DNA of 64,000 nt from Cymodocea nodosa (GCA_036874045.1 CM072336.1:10816501-10880500), one strand, 5' to 3'. Shown: positions 1-12,087, counted from the stretch's first letter. A program made the numbers and translations. The notes: generated by a model from the sequence alone, not told the origin.

Positions 1-1205
1 CGGATACTTAAGAATTAAAAAGCCTGTAATTCACCGATAGTTTAAAAATGTACTTAAATAATGTTAATTTCTTGAGATTATGCAGATTCTTTCATTAAAA
101 CATATAATAATTCATAATGGTTGAATTCTTATATGATAAATTGCTCCCCCTACATAAATGTAGTCTAAAGAATCTATGGCGTACTTAACTTGGGTTGCCA
201 AGCCCCAAATAGATGTGTCATTTAAGTTCAAAATCAAGCGTACTTAAATAGGGTTGCGAAGCCCTAAATAGATTTACGTCTCTCTATAATTTATTTATTT
301 TTTTTAAAATACAAAAATAAGTAGTAGTTTTAACAATTTAGACTTTCTAGCTTTTATTTTATTCAGTTTACAAAAGAAAATTCATAAAGATATATCGTTA
401 GGAATTTAAAAGAATTCAATAATGAGTACACGAACTTAAGAAAATAAATGCATTACATTATGTGTAAAGGATAGATAATAACAAAGATTATATGCACAGA
501 TTATGGCAAAATTGTTATAACACCTGTAAAATAAATTAAGCTTGAGTACATTGCCCTTTTTAAAAAAAATATATATTCATATATATATTTTATGTATTAC
601 CTCCCACAATATCATCTTTTTATGTGTTCACAATCCCTTTCTTAGGGGAAAGATAACTAGTTACTCAATGATAAGTGAGAATAGGTAATTTTTTTTTTTT
701 AAATAGAATTTGAATTACTTGTAAAATGAGTTTTTAGTCAACACATCCCAAGCTAGTTGGTTCAAGTGACTAGGGTTTAAGATCCCCCAACAGACTTAAT
801 TACTCAAGTAATTGCAGACAAAAAAGAAATAAAACAAGATAGTAAATTGAATAAGAGGCAACTGCAAGACCTAATTTTTCTAACAATACGTTAATAACTT
901 TCCTTTAATAAATGGTACATATTTTCTATGTATTTTCCAGTTAAAATCTCTATAATAGTGTATACATAAGTAACAAAAATATAGTTGACACTCATATTGA
1001 ATAAAATTAACTTTCCTTAAGTAACCTTTTCTGAATTTTTTCTTAAATAAATTAACTTCAATAAAAATCAAAATTTCATAAATTCTTAACTACCAGTAAA
1101 CAGTAATTCTAAAATAGATATTTTGAGAGTTTTTTTTTAATAAAGAAATTAAATTCTAAAGCTACTTTATAACAAATCAAAACGTTATGCAATGAACAAG
1201 ATAAT
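1..1205 (-). other. Element A post-pol spacer (non-coding)
   Basis: No supported gene. The stretch aligns by eye with D 30790-31974 and E 48178-49391, so it is the family-1 spacer between RNase H and ORF3. The first ~165 bases contain, on the minus strand, a PPT-like GGGGGAGCAAT (around 145-155). Next to it is a block resembling the start of element C's LTR (8639-8815). The conserved 'agtcaacacatccc' segment near 735-760 recurs in D and E. Short ORFs such as 880-1071 are chance. Confidence 0.7.
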
Positions 1206-1740
1206 TTAAACATCAGATAACCTACAGATACCAAGTTCTAATCGTAATTTTGGAAAGGTATTCCCATCTAAGGGTTTTGTAAATAGATCTGCTAATTGAT
1301 CTGTGGTAGGAATAAAATTTAATACTATTTTTCCTTTTATAACATTATCCCTTAGAAAATGATGTCGAACTTCTATATGTTTAGCTCGTGAATGTAAGAC
1401 AGGATTTTTAGACAAACTTATTGCAGAACTACTATCACAGAAAATTTTAGTTGGTTCATAGGCTAAATTAAAATCTTTTAAAGTTTGTTTGATCCACATG
1501 ATTTGAGCACAACAAAGTGCAGCAGCTATATATTCAGCTTCAATTATAGATAATGCTACACAATTTTGCTTTTGCAAAACCATGACACTAAAGAATTTCC
1601 TAATAATTGACAAGTGCCACTAGTGCTTTTTCTTTCAGACTTACATCCTGCGAAATCAGCATCACTATAACCTATTAAATTTAAAGAACTATGTTTAAAG
1701 TAAAACAATCCAAAATTGATGGTTCCTAATAGATACTTAA
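1206..1740 (-). pseudogene. Element A RNase H (copia)
   Basis: The C-terminal copia RNase H is recognisable by STSGTCQLLGNSLVSW, CDSSSAISLSKN, HIEVRHHFLRD and QLADLFTKPLDGNTF, ending LSDV-stop at 1206. This domain removes RNA from the RNA:DNA hybrid during reverse transcription. A frame disruption lies near 1570-1615, where the conserved WFSKKQNC reads differently from element E. The domain follows RT in the normal copia order and is the last pol domain. Confidence 0.85.
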
Positions 1741-2720
1741 AAATTCATTTAACAGCAAGTAGGTATGATTCTTTAGGATTAGATTGATATCTAGCACAAG
1801 TACATACACTAAACATAATATCTGGTTGGCTAGTTGTTAAATAAAGTAATGAACCAATCTTACTTCTATATTGTTTTATATCTACAGTTTTTCCAGAGTC
1901 ATCTTTATCCAACTTAGTGATAGTAGTCATTGGTGTGTTCTTTGTTTTAGTGTTGTCTAACCTAAACCTCTTTAATAAATCTTGAGTATAATTTTCTTGT
2001 GAAATAAAAGTACCTTGTTCTAACTGCTTAATTTGTAAGTCTAGGAAAAATGATAGTTCACCCATCATACTCATTTCAAATTGATTAGTCATGTCTTTCG
2101 AAAAAGACTCAACTAATTTATCATTTGTTGCTCCAAATATGATGTCATCTACATAGATTTGAACTACCAATATATCTTTTTTGACCTTCTTGATAAAAAG
2201 AGTGTGATCTGCCTTTCCCATAGAATACCCTTTTTCCATAAGAAATTTAGATAATCTCTCATACCAAGACCTAGGGGCTTGTTTAAGGCCATATAGTGCC
2301 TTCTTAAGCTTGTAAACATACTCTAGATGTTTTGAATCTTTAAAACCAAGAGGTTGTTTTACATAAACTTCTTCTTTTATATATCTATTTAAAAAAGCAG
2401 TCTTAACATCCATTTGATATAATTTGAAATCCATATAACAAGCATATGCTAATAAAATTAGTATTGATTCTAGTTTAGCAACAGGAGCAAATGTTTCATC
2501 ATAGTCAATTCCTTCTTCTTGCTTGTAACCTTGAGCAACTGAGCTAGCTTTATTTTTAACTATATGTCCATCCTGATCTACTTTGTTTCTAAATACCCAC
2601 CTTGTTCCTATTATGGAATGATTTTTAGGTGATGGAACTAGATCTCATACCTCATTTCTTATAAATTGATTTAGCTCATCTTGCATAGCTAAATACCAAA
2701 ATTCATCTTCTAAGGCATTT
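1741..2720 (-). pseudogene. Element A reverse transcriptase (copia)
   Basis: The RT core is clear: [38 protein letters not shown] and the catalytic [10 protein letters not shown] with both aspartates. Downstream is the conserved [19 protein letters not shown] thumb region. The open stretch is 1745-2434. The N-terminal part ([29 protein letters not shown]) continues to about 2700, with stops and a start-side disruption. The sequence resembles Sirevirus-type copia RTs. It is inactive as it stands because the frame is broken. Confidence 0.87.
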
Positions 2721-2821
2721 TCAATTTTCTTAGGTTCTAGTAAAGAAACAAATGAATAAGCACCACAAATGTTGACTATTGATGACCTAGTCCTAACTCC
2801 TTGATTAGGACCACCTATTAT

Positions 2822-4010
2822 CTAATAAATAGGATGAGATGAAGCATAACGCCAATTTCTATGTTGTTCCACATTTTCTATAGGTATGACATTATTTTCT
2901 TCTAAATCTTCATCATTTAAGTTTATATTTCTTATTCCATCAAATAATCTCTCAATTTCTCTGTCAACATCATTAGGTACCATTTCTGGGAGAATTTCTG
3001 AATCAAAATTTTTAGCATGTCTAAAATCCAAATGAGAATTTTCATGAAATTTCACATGTAGGGTTTCCTCAATGGTTTTTGTTGATTTGTTATAAACTCT
3101 ATATGCCTTACTTCTAATGGAATAACCAACAAAAATACCCTCATCTGATTTGGCTCTAAATTTGTCTCTTCGTTCCTTAGTGTTTAAAATAAAACACTTA
3201 CAGCCAAAGGGTTTTAAATAACTTATTTTGGGAACCCTATTATACCATATCTCGTAAGGAGTTTTATCTAAGTTGGTCTTAGATGTACTCTATTTATAAC
3301 ATAGCATGTTGTATGAACTGCTTCTACCCAGAGAGATAGGGGTAACTTATTCTCATTTAACATGGTTCTGGACATTTCTTGAAGTGATCTGTTTTTACGT
3401 TCTACGATCCCATTTTGTGAAGGAGCTCTTAGAAATGAGTACCTATGATCTATGCCTAATTCTTCACAAAAGGTGTCCATTTGATCATTATCAAATTCTG
3501 TACCATGATCACTCCTAAGTTTTTGAATTTTAACATTTTGCTCATTCTGAACTTTATTACAGAATATCTTAAATATTTCAAAAACTTCAGTTTTATTACT
3601 TAGAAAATAGACCCAAGTAAATCTAGAATAGTCATCAACTAGTACAAAAGCATAATGTTTACCTCTTAGATTGGTTGTCCTAGTAGGTCCAAATAAATCC
3701 ATATGCACTAGTTCTAATACTCTTTTGCTTGTTATTTCATTTAAACTTTTAAAGGATGTTTTATGTAATTTACCTAGTTGACATGCATCACACATAAACT
3801 CTTTTGAGTACTTAATACTAGGTAAACCTCTAACTAGATTTTTTTTAGATAGCTTTTGTAATAATTTTAAGTTTGAGTGTCCTAGCCTTCTATGCCATAA
3901 AATAACTTCATTCAATTTTGCAATTAAGCGAACATTGTCTTTAATAGTATTAGAAGGCAAATTTAGAATACAAACGGATCATTTCTTGTATGTAGTGAAT
4001 AAAATTTCGT
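2822..4010 (-). pseudogene. Element A integrase (copia)
   Basis: The N-terminal zinc region reads WHRRLGHSN...CDACQLGKLH (HHCC type). The DDE catalytic residues are visible in VHMDLFGPT, LRSDHGTEFDN and SQNGIVERKNRSLQEM. The main open part is 3268-3960. After it come the C-terminal region with the copia KAYRVYN/EETL-like motif and a variable linker (2822-3055) leading to RT. Stops and a frameshift near 3270 interrupt it. Confidence 0.86.
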
Positions 4011-4400
4011 TTGTAGACATGTTCATAATTTTATAGGAATCTTTTTCAAAAATTACTCTGTAAAACTTCATTAAAACATGAACACTCAATAAATTAAAAC
4101 CTAAGTTTTCCACTAATAAGACATCATTTATAAAGCATTTCTCAGTTACCTAAACATTGCTAGACCCAAGGATATTTGTTTTGCTTTTATTTCCAAAGGT
4201 AACTTGTCCGTTCTTGGTCTTTGTTATTTCTGTAAGTAATCGTATATCTCTAATCATGTGGCTAGATGCTCCACCGTCTATTATCCATTTTGATTTGTGT
4301 ACCTACAAAACAGTCAAGAAGAGATTTTATCTCTTGGAACCCAATTTTGAGTGGGTCCATGAATTTTAGAGAGAGTCATATCAAAATAATTAGTATTTTT
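4011..4400 (-). pseudogene. Element A aspartic protease (copia), active-site Ser changed
   Basis: On the minus strand around 4255-4300 the protease motif reads WIIDGGASSHM. The family consensus, still present in element E, is WIIDSGAxSHM. The S-to-G change follows from one A-to-G transition in the DSG catalytic triad. The following FGNKSKTNILGS-type core of the copia protease is recognisable but interrupted by stops. The domain lies between Gag and integrase, as expected. Confidence 0.7.
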
Positions 4401-4439
4401 AAACTTCAACTTATTTATTTTCTGATAATTATTCTTGCA

Positions 4440-5940
4440 TTTATTTCTCTTAGTGTTATAATCATCAGAACATTTATCTCTATGTAAACCAAAGTTGAAA
4501 TTATTTGATTGTTGATTCCAATATCTGATATTTTTTAAAAATAAAGAAAAATAATAAAAAATATTAAGATTCTCAAATGTCTTAGCTTGATTTATTTGAA
4601 AATTTCTTTTGACATTCTTGCATCATGTGCTATCATTTATATGCTGCATTTTATCAATTTGCACATATTTATTTCCCTTTTTATTTACACACGGAATAGT
4701 TTTTCTCTTACTATTCTTAACACTGGAAATAAAGACATTATTTTTAGCAGTACCATCATGCAATATATAATTTTCAGAAGATGCATCGTGTATACCAATA
4801 CCATGTTTTTCTACATTTTATATTTTACTACTAAGTTCATTTATTATAGTTTGACTATTATTCCATTTACTTAATGTAGCATTTTGATCATAGACCTTAA
4901 TATTTAACATATCAATTTCTGAATTTAAATCAATAATAGTCAATTTCAATTTTTCAATTTCATAGATCATTTTCTTTTTATCAGTAATTAAATTTTCACA
5001 ATTAGCATGCAATTTTCTTTCTATTGCATTAAACTTTAAAATTTCCTATGCATGCTTTTGATTTTCTTCTTTAAATTTATTCAACATAGAGTTCAGAAAA
5101 TCAATCTTATTTTCAGATTCATCTAGCATTTTCATAGTATTCTTTCCTTCTATTTTTACTTTCTTATATTTTCTAGCTAGTTTATTGTATTCAACAAGTA
5201 ATCCATCAAAACTATCAAAACTAGCATTTTGATCGAAAGATACCTCACTGGATTTTGCCATGAAGCATACATTTGCCAGATTTTCTTCTGAATCTGATGT
5301 TGATGAGGATTCATTGTCTGATGTTAAATCCTTTGTTTCTTCACTTTGTGAAGTTGAAGAGTCATCCCATGTCACTTTAAGTGCCATTCTCTTTCTGAAT
5401 TTCTTATTCCTTAAGTTCCTCCTCAAATTCTTCTTATCTTTGTTGAGAGGACAATCAGTTTGAAAGTGACCTAGCCTGTTGCACTTGTAGCATATGATTT
5501 TGTCTTTCATAAATGGCTTATTCTCCATATCTCCAGATGTCTTTGCTGACTTGAAGTTCCTACGTTTCTTCAACAGATTTTTATTTTCTGGTCAACAATA
5601 GTAAATCATTGTCAAAATCACTAGTAACTTCTGAGACTTTATCAACCTCAAAAGCCAGATCCCTTCTAAGATTCTTCCCTTTTGGATCTAAATGTTATAC
5701 TTCATAGGCTGTTAGATTGCTTATGAGATCATCGAGAGTATATGTATTTAAATATTTGAACTCTTTAATAGATGTCGTCTTTTGAGCCCAAATTTTAGTT
5801 AAAGATCTAAGGATCTTTCTTACCAAGCCTTTTTCCTCAAATTTCTTGCCTAAAGATTTTAATGAATTTACAATCTGAAGAAAATGGGAAAACATATTAG
5901 AGATACATTCATTTTCGTGCATTTTAAAAAGCTCATATTT
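4440..5940 (-). pseudogene. Element A Gag, central and C-terminal part
   Basis: A minus-strand Gag segment. It has the capsid continuation (5695-5940, with LFKMHENECISNMFSHFLQIVNSL), then a CCHC zinc knuckle CYKCNRLGHFQTDC near 5450-5495. An acidic Ser-rich stretch follows, then a Lys/Glu-rich coiled-coil tail (4818-5300). The large coiled-coil Gag tail is typical of Sirevirus-like elements. Stops and frameshifts break it into pieces. Its 5' part lies beyond element B at 22017-22410. Confidence 0.84.
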
Positions 5941-5945
5941 ATGTA

Positions 5946-6318
5946 TGTGATGTGTGTGTCTTCCATCAAGTATATGTATGTGTCTTTGTATATGGTTGTA
6001 TTTCTTTGATAATTTGTACAGGGGCAAACTTGTCTTTTGGGTATCACCAACCATTGCCCCTATATATATAAGGGGTCATCCACGTCCAAGGGATGCCATG
6101 CCAAACCATCCCTTGATTTCGTTCTCCCCTTTCTTTGTACTAGTAACCATACAACAAGGAATCACGATAGATTGATCACCTGCGGACGTACCTGTGTTGG
6201 GGAACCACGTAAATTTGTTGTTCTTCGAATTCTCCACTCGCAATCCTCTCTTCCACATAGATCTCTTCTCCACGCTACCCTTAGATGCTCCACGTTTGTT
6301 TGATCTTTCTGCACAATA
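5946..6318 (+). repeat. Element B 5' LTR
   Basis: It starts TGTGATG and ends CACAATA; the 3' copy ends CACAACA, so the terminal CA was hit by a C-to-T change. A TATA-like CTATATATATAAGG lies at about 6059-6072 and is the likely promoter. The LTR is followed after two bases by the primer site. Confidence 0.92.
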
Positions 6319-6320
6319 AC

Positions 6321-6334
6321 TGGTATCAGAGCGA
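6321..6334 (+). other. Element B primer binding site (initiator Met tRNA)
   Basis: TGGTATCAGAGCGA directly follows the 5' LTR and matches the standard plant initiator-Met primer site of copia elements. From here to 6883 is untranslated leader, in which I see no gene. Confidence 0.88.
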
Positions 6335-6883
6335 GGTTGGACATCTCCAGGTTTGCATCTGAAATTTCGAAGAGATTGATCAAGGTTCAAGCCATTTCCG
6401 CAAGGATATCCCCCATTACCGTAACTACCGTCGTCGCTGGCGCGAGTCTGCACACTTCGACGCCAAGTCGTGCGCCTTCCTCATCCATGCTCCGTTGCAT
6501 CTCAAATTTTGAGGACGTGTAGTAAGCTTTCTGAAATTCCTTACTTTAAAATTTCGTGGTCAGAAGTTTCGTATTCAGAGAAATACAGCAGGAGGCGTCT
6601 GGCTAGGGCATAGTAGTTTTCTAGATGAGTGACTCTTTGATTGTCGAATTTTGGGCATTTTGTGATTGTGGTTTTGTGCTTGGTTTATGCGAGTATTTGC
6701 TACTATTTTGTGATAAGTAGTGTGCTTGGCTTGTGGCTGATTGCATTTCATTGAAATCAGTAATTTCAGTAGCATATTGTTGTTGAACTATTACTTGCTA
6801 TTGTGTACCTTGCTGCAGAATTGTGTTTGTTGAAATCACATTGTATCTCATGTGTATTGCTGGTTGTTTGTTGTTTTGAAAAC

Positions 6884-7640
6884 ATGAATACTTTGGGGTT
6901 GAAGATAGAAAAGTTTGATGGTAAGAATAGCTTCAGCTTATGGCAAATTAAGATGAAAGCACTTCTAAAGCAACAAGGTATTTGGGCTCCTTTAAATAAG
7001 GAAACTACTCTAAACAAAAATTCGCCAGAGTTTGAATTGTAGGAGGAGAAAGCTCACTCCACCATCTTGTTGTGTTTGTTTGATGAAGTTATAATAGAAG
7101 TTGCTGATGAATCTACCTTGTTAGGTCTTTGGTAGAAACTTGAGTCATTGTATATGACTAAGTCTTTAACAAACAAATTGTTGTTAAAGCAAAGACTATT
7201 CTCTTTAAAGATGATAGAAGGTGTACCTCTCAAGCAGCATTTAGATTAGCTAAATGTTATTCTAATGGAACTCAAGAATATTGGAGTAATCATAGAAGAT
7301 GAAGATGTAGCTCTTATCTTGCTTTGTTCACTCCCATTGAGTTATGAAAACTTTGTTCAGTCTTGTGTAGTTGGAAGAGATTCAATTACACTGGAGGAAG
7401 TGAGGTCCAACCTTCATTCAAGGGAGCTCAGGCACATGGTGCATGGTAGAAACGAGGCAAGTGGTGTTGGCCTCTCAGCTCAGCAGCAAGAGAATAGGGG
7501 AAGAAGCCAGAGACAAGGTGGAGGGAAGAATTGAAGCAGAAGCAAGTCGAAGGGCAAGTACTCTAGGGATACTTGTCATTACTGTAAGGAGAAAGGACAC
7601 TGGAAATCACATTGTCCCAAGCTTATAAACAAAGGAAAAG
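6884..7640 (+). pseudogene. Element B Gag
   Basis: The ATG at 6884 begins MNTLGLKIEKFDG, followed by SLWQIKMKALLKQQGIW, a typical Tnt1-like Gag start. The reading frame continues through the capsid region (7265-7534) to a CCHC zinc knuckle CHYCKEKGHWKSHC at about 7574-7615. In-frame stops are TAG at 7040, about 7132 and about 7246, and TGA at 7532. Each fits one C-to-T change from CAG or CGA. The upstream in-frame ATG at 6803 lies in the leader and is less likely the start. Confidence 0.86.
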
Positions 7641-8080
7641 TTGCTGTGGCAGAAACCAATTCTGCATTAGGTGATGACTTTTCTCTTACAGTTTGTTGCA
7701 GTGCCTATTCTGATGATCAGTGGATTATGGACTCAGGAGCTTCACATCATATGACTCCTACCACGGAGTATTTTGACACCTACGAGCAAGTGGAGGGTGG
7801 TCAAGTGACCTTGGCCAATGACGATGTGTGTTCTAGAGTTGGTGTGGGCACTATAAAATTTAAACTGCATGATGGCACAATTAGAATTCTGGAGGACGTT
7901 TGGCACGTCCCAAAGCTTGGAAAAAGTTTGATCTCACTGATGGCCCTTGATGCTAAGAGTTATAAATATATAGATGGTGAGGGGAAGATCAGCATACTAA
8001 AAGGCTCATTAGTTGTTATGAAGGGAACCAAATCTAGTCCCTTATACATTTTGCAGGGCACTCCAATTGTTGGCGCAGCT
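7641..8080 (+). pseudogene. Element B aspartic protease
   Basis: In frame with Gag, WIMDSGASHHMTP (about 7720-7760) is the copia protease active site (Asp-Ser-Gly). The core continues with VWHVPKLGKSLISL. It is intact over this stretch and processes the Gag-Pol polyprotein in the family. Confidence 0.86.
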
Positions 8081-8583
8081 ACATCAGCTATATCTGGTCA
8101 ACATGATTTTTCTGTCATGTGGCACTCAAGGATGGGTCATTTGCGGCAGAAAGGAATGTAGAGACTAAGTAGTCCTGGCAAGTTTGATGGGCACAAGGTT
8201 GCTTGTATTGACATGTGCAAGCATTGTGTCTTTGGCAAACAGAAAAGAGTGTCATTTGCACGCAGTCAGCATAACTCTAAGGGAGTTCTTGATTATATTC
8301 ATGCTGATTATTGGGGGCCTTCACATCAGCCTTCTATTGCAGGTTCCAGATATTTTCTTTCTATCATTGACTGTCATTCAAGGATGAACTGGGTTTTCTT
8401 TTTGACACACAAAAGTGAAGCTTTTTCTTGCTTCAAGCATTGGAAGAAGTAGGTAGAAAACCAAACAGACAGAAAGGTAAAATATCTTAGAACTGATAAT
8501 GGTCTTGAGTTTTGTTCTCAAGAATTTGATAACATTTGTAAAGATGAAGGCATTACACAACATAACACTGTTAGGTATACCCT
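8081..8583 (+). pseudogene. Element B integrase, N-terminal part (split by element C)
   Basis: The pre-integrase zinc region has MWHSRMGHL and CKHCVFGKQKRV. The first catalytic Asp is in IHADYWGP and the second in RTDNGLEF. TAG stops occur at 8159 and 8450. The conserved VRYTPQQN motif is cut after the codon for Y/T by the insertion of C, and integrase resumes at 19447. Confidence 0.85.
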
Positions 8584-8638
8584 TGTTTAGAATGAAAAAG
8601 TGCATATTATTAACGGTTAAATGATGGTTAATTGCATA

Positions 8639-8815
8639 ATATTTAGCTTATCATATGAGAATTAAGCCATTATGTTATAATTGCACTATTATATGCTTTA
8701 ATTGAAGAATCTGCTTAATTTTGGGGAATTAATGTTAATTTAGTACATTTATAAACTGTTGGTAAGTTGCAGGTTGTGAAATTCTTAAGTATCCGAATTT
8801 TTTGATATTTCGGAT
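8639..8815 (+). repeat. LTR-start block shared with the pol-ORF3 spacer of copia elements A, D and E
   Basis: By eye, this stretch aligns with the reverse complement of D 30790-30945, and with E 48178-48335 and A 1-150. Shared runs include AATTTAGTACATTT and ATTCTTAAGTATCCGAATT. In the copia elements the block follows a PPT-like GGGGGAG, as U3 follows the PPT here. Confidence 0.75.
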
Positions 8816-8910
8816 AGTTATGTTTAAATTGCCGAACAGTTATGTTTAGAGAGAATATTTTATTTCCAGATGTACACGTGTTGAGATCTGGTAGATTTAC
8901 TTAAGTTATA

Positions 8911-9013
8911 ACTCGTTAAGTTAGCATAACTGTACGCGTTGAGTTGCTATATTGAACATTAAGGTAACGCGTTAGGTTAGCGTTATAAACTTAAGTTGTT
9001 ATTTTTTGCACGT
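8911..9013 (+). repeat. U3 block shared with copia family-2 LTRs
   Basis: About 103 bases match 24951-25053 in element H's LTR with roughly 9-10 differences counted by eye. The 3' LTR of C carries it at 17901-18003. The block is rich in CGTTAAGTTA and CGTTGAGTTA half-sites. Confidence 0.85.
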
Positions 9014-10088
9014 GTTTTATAGTTAAATCAACGAAGAAAGTCCGTTGAGTTATCTGTAACTCCACAGACTATATATTTTCTAAAATGCCACTGTAGCGGT
9101 TGCAGGAACAAACAGTTGGAAGGAAAAACCACGTTTGCACGTATCACGTAGAAATTCAATTGCGTAGGGAGAAAGAAATCATCACCGTTGATCTGAAGGA
9201 AGGAAATCCAATCGACCATTCAAGCAGAAGTAGTTACTACGGAAGAAATATAAAAGAAAAGAAGAAAAAAAGAAGGGTGTGTGATCGATGGACGACTAGT
9301 GTATACAGAGGAGGAGCACCGAGCTTTCTGCAGACAGTATCGGTGATTCTCCGAAGTATCACATCAACCATCGTTATCACCACCATAATCACTAATCATC
9401 GGAGGTCTGTGAGGATACTTGCCTGATGTCAGGTCGATTCCGAGCCAAACATAGTGCCTGACAACCACTATGAGGAGTGATTGCGTCGCAGGAAGGGAAG
9501 ACATTTTCACCAAGCGCCGACTCATATTTCAGGAGATCGTAAAGCTTTTAGCCTTGGCTTCAGGTTGATGTCTGTATGTTGAAGAGGAGATCATCTTGCA
9601 ATTCTGGACTCGCGATTCTATAGGGAGAGGAGACAGAATTGTAAGTGGTTTAATTTTCAGTGGTGTAATCACGTTGCAAGTAGTGTCGGAAGTATTTACT
9701 GTCAAGTGAGATTACTTTACATTTCACCTTTCGCCCATTTCCATGTTCACATCAAAACAAAAGTACCAAAAACAATTTATCTTTGTTTGTATGTTGTATT
9801 TGAGTGTTGTATTGTTTGTGTTGTATCGTGATTAATGTTGTTTGTATCAGTTTTATGATTGTTTTATGTTAGTTTTAATTTTACAGTTTACTGAAATTGG
9901 TTCGTACAAAAAAACTTAAAGATTTTAATGGTTACTATTTGAATCATCTGAATGTTAGTACTGCTTAATGATAAATCCAATGTTAACTAGCATTAAAAAG
10001 CTTAATTGATGTTATTTACAATCTATGGAATCGCCCAATGGTTGGCCGAATTCCTCTGTAAATAGCAGTATTATAAAGAAGAGACAGG

Positions 10089-10185
10089 CTCGTGGAGTTA
10101 ACTTAAGTCCACGAGGATAGTCCGTTGAGTTAGCCATAACTCAACGAACTTAGTCCGTTGATTTAACTGTAACTCAACGGAATGC
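10089..10185 (+). repeat. Inverted-repeat (hairpin) cluster in C LTR
   Basis: Three adjacent inverted repeats. CTCGTGGA pairs with TCCACGAG. CGTTGAGTTA at 10123 pairs perfectly with TAACTCAACG ending at 10146 across a 4-nt loop. CCGTTGATTTA pairs with TAACTCAACGG. In the 3' LTR the middle one has lost one arm's terminal CG to CA. They may act as DNA-binding sites or as RNA stems in the leader. Confidence 0.7.
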
Positions 10186-10460
10186 TTAGTGAATATAAAT
10201 TTGAATTGTTCACGATCAAACATTTCTTAAATTCGTTTGCAATTCCGTGTGAGATCGACCTGTACTTGCACACTAATACAATAGACACTGTGCACTTGCA
10301 GTTAAAGTACAAATTGGAATTAATATCTAAATTGTATTGAAGGTTGTTTGTTTACTTCTAAAAGAAAGAATAGGCATAAAGATAAATTAACTAAGTAAAA
10401 ATAGAAGTAACAAATCCAAGTTTTTCTAGTGTAGTGCTGGGAAAACCCAAACAAGTTTTA

Positions 10461-10478
10461 TGGCACCGTTGCTGGGGA
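10461..10478 (+). other. Element C primer binding site (Asp tRNA type)
   Basis: TGGCACCGTTGCTGGGGA lies 7 bases after the 5' LTR. It differs by two transitions from the Athila primer site TGGCGCCGTTGCCGGGGA. It is followed by a TTGAA-type short repeat (about 10483-10545). Confidence 0.82.
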
Positions 10479-10539
10479 ATTGAATTGAATTGAACTGAAC
10501 TGAATTGAATTGAATTAAGTCGAAGTAAATTGAATTGAA

Positions 10540-11457
10540 TTGAATAGATATAAGCAACTGTTAGAGCTGTTTCATTTTAATAGTCAGAGTTGTGTGTTTT
10601 CTTCTGTAATTGAGAATATGGCATATGCTTATGCTCAAAGATTTTTGAAACCTTTAATTAGCTTATGTGAATTCTGTAATTTTGAAGGACACGACATTTA
10701 TGATTGTTTGAAATTGAGACATTTACAGATTGTTAGATCCCATGAACAACAAATGAATTATCCTCAATATAATAGAGCCGAGTATAAGAATCCTATAGTT
10801 TACCCAACTGATGGTCAGTATAGAATGTGTAATATGATGAGAGACACTGAAGTTTGGGATAGCTATGACAAACTGGAGCATAGTATAGAGCAAAATCTGG
10901 ACAAACTGGAATACTTTGTGTGTCAACAACAAGAAGTCAATCGGTTAAACTATAAGGAGGCATATTCAGAACCTAAACAGGATATAATTTACGAAACTGA
11001 AAAAGCCATAAAGAAAATTGATCAAAAATTGAATGCAATGAAATTAGATGATTTGGAAACAAAATTAAAAGCATTAGACGAAAATGTAATGAAAATACAA
11101 GTTATGCAACAGGACAATGAGAATTATAATGTTATAAACCTGCACAACTTGCAAAATATACAACAAACAGAAAACACTAATGTAAGAGAATTTAAAGAAT
11201 GCACTTTAAAACTAAAAATAATTGAAGATCATAATCACGAAAATTATATACAAAAACATCATGAAAGTAACGAAAATCTGGAAGATGTATGTGTAACATT
11301 AAGATCTGGAACTGATATACCATCAAGAACTCAAAATGAAAATGATATGAAGGTGGACAAGAGTAAAAATCAAAATGATAATGAAAATGTAATAGCTGAA
11401 AATCTAGAAATCACTGAAGAACAATCTGAATCTACAATTGAAGCTAAAAATGATTAA
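10540..11457 (+). pseudogene. Element C Gag remnant: nucleocapsid part and linker
   Basis: A 305-codon open stretch. It holds one CCHC knuckle, CEFCNFEGHDIYDC, near residue 43. A long charged Glu/Lys/Asn-rich, probably coiled-coil region follows. The capsid domain expected before the knuckle is absent here but is recognisable at 15448-15846. The frame continues past TAA stops at 11455 and about 11545 into the protease ORF, so this is the Gag C-terminal half of a Gag-Pol frame. The first ATG may not be a real start. Confidence 0.68.
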
Positions 11458-11460
11458 ACA

Positions 11461-12087
11461 AATCAATTGAAAGAAAAAGAGTCTTTGAAATCAAAATCTT
11501 TAGCACCCTATCCTGAAAGATTACAACAAACAATTCCTAAAAAATAAGAAAAAATCAGAGAAATTTTTGAAAAAGTACAAGTTAACATTACTTTGTTAGA
11601 TCTATTGCAGAATATGCCACATTGTGCTAAATTTCTGAAGGATTGGTGTACTAAGAAAAGAGTGCGAAAAGTTCTTAGAAATGTCTTTTTAGCTGAGCAA
11701 AGTAGTTCCCTATTTCTGCCACAAATTCCTAAAAAGTTATCTGATCCTGGAATCCCTATTATATCATGCACCATAGGAAATACCATTCTAGAAATAACCT
11801 TAATAGACTTAGGTGTAGGTATAAATGTTATGCCAAGTGATATATTTGCATCCTTAGGATTAGAAGGCTTAACTCCTATTAGTACAGTTATTCAATTAGC
11901 TGATAGAAGTATAAGATACCCTAGAGGAAAAATAGAGGATGTCTTAATTAAAATCAAGAATTTTATATATCCTATTGATATTGTAATTTTGGATTCCCAA
12001 CAAATTAAGCATAAAAATAGTGATACATCTTTAATTTTGGGAAGGCCATTTTTAGCAACATCAAGGGCTCATATGAAGTGTGTTTAA
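11461..12087 (+). pseudogene. Element C aspartic protease (Athila type), truncated
   Basis: The Athila pre-protease region (AKFLKDWCTKKRVRK) is followed by the active-site segment TLIDLGVGINVMPSD, QLADRSIRYPRG and [16 protein letters not shown], all hallmarks of Athila proteases with a DLG-type motif. The frame is the same as the upstream Gag remnant. It ends at 12087, where sequence jumps straight into the middle of RT in another frame, marking a deletion junction. Confidence 0.85.

Larger units (their letters stand above)
8584..10453 (+). repeat. Element C 5' LTR
   Basis: An 1870-bp LTR. U3 contains AGTTA-type motif arrays (about 8795-9065). A TATA-like ACTATATATTTTC lies at about 9068-9080. 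A second hairpin-rich array sits at 10089-10185, before the Athila-typical 'gatcgacctgtacttgcac' stretch near the 3' end. The ORF at 9100-9426 has a counterpart in the other LTR only because LTRs are copies. Confidence 0.93.

Noticed and set aside
5260-5463. Plus-strand ORF with acidic Ser/Asp residues
   Set aside because: Antisense of element A's Gag zinc-knuckle and Ser-rich region.
9100-9426. ORF conserved between 9100-9426 and 18129-18419 in element C's LTRs
   Set aside because: LTRs are copies of one another, so conservation is automatic. The protein is low-complexity and basic, matches nothing I recognise, and lies in the likely leader.
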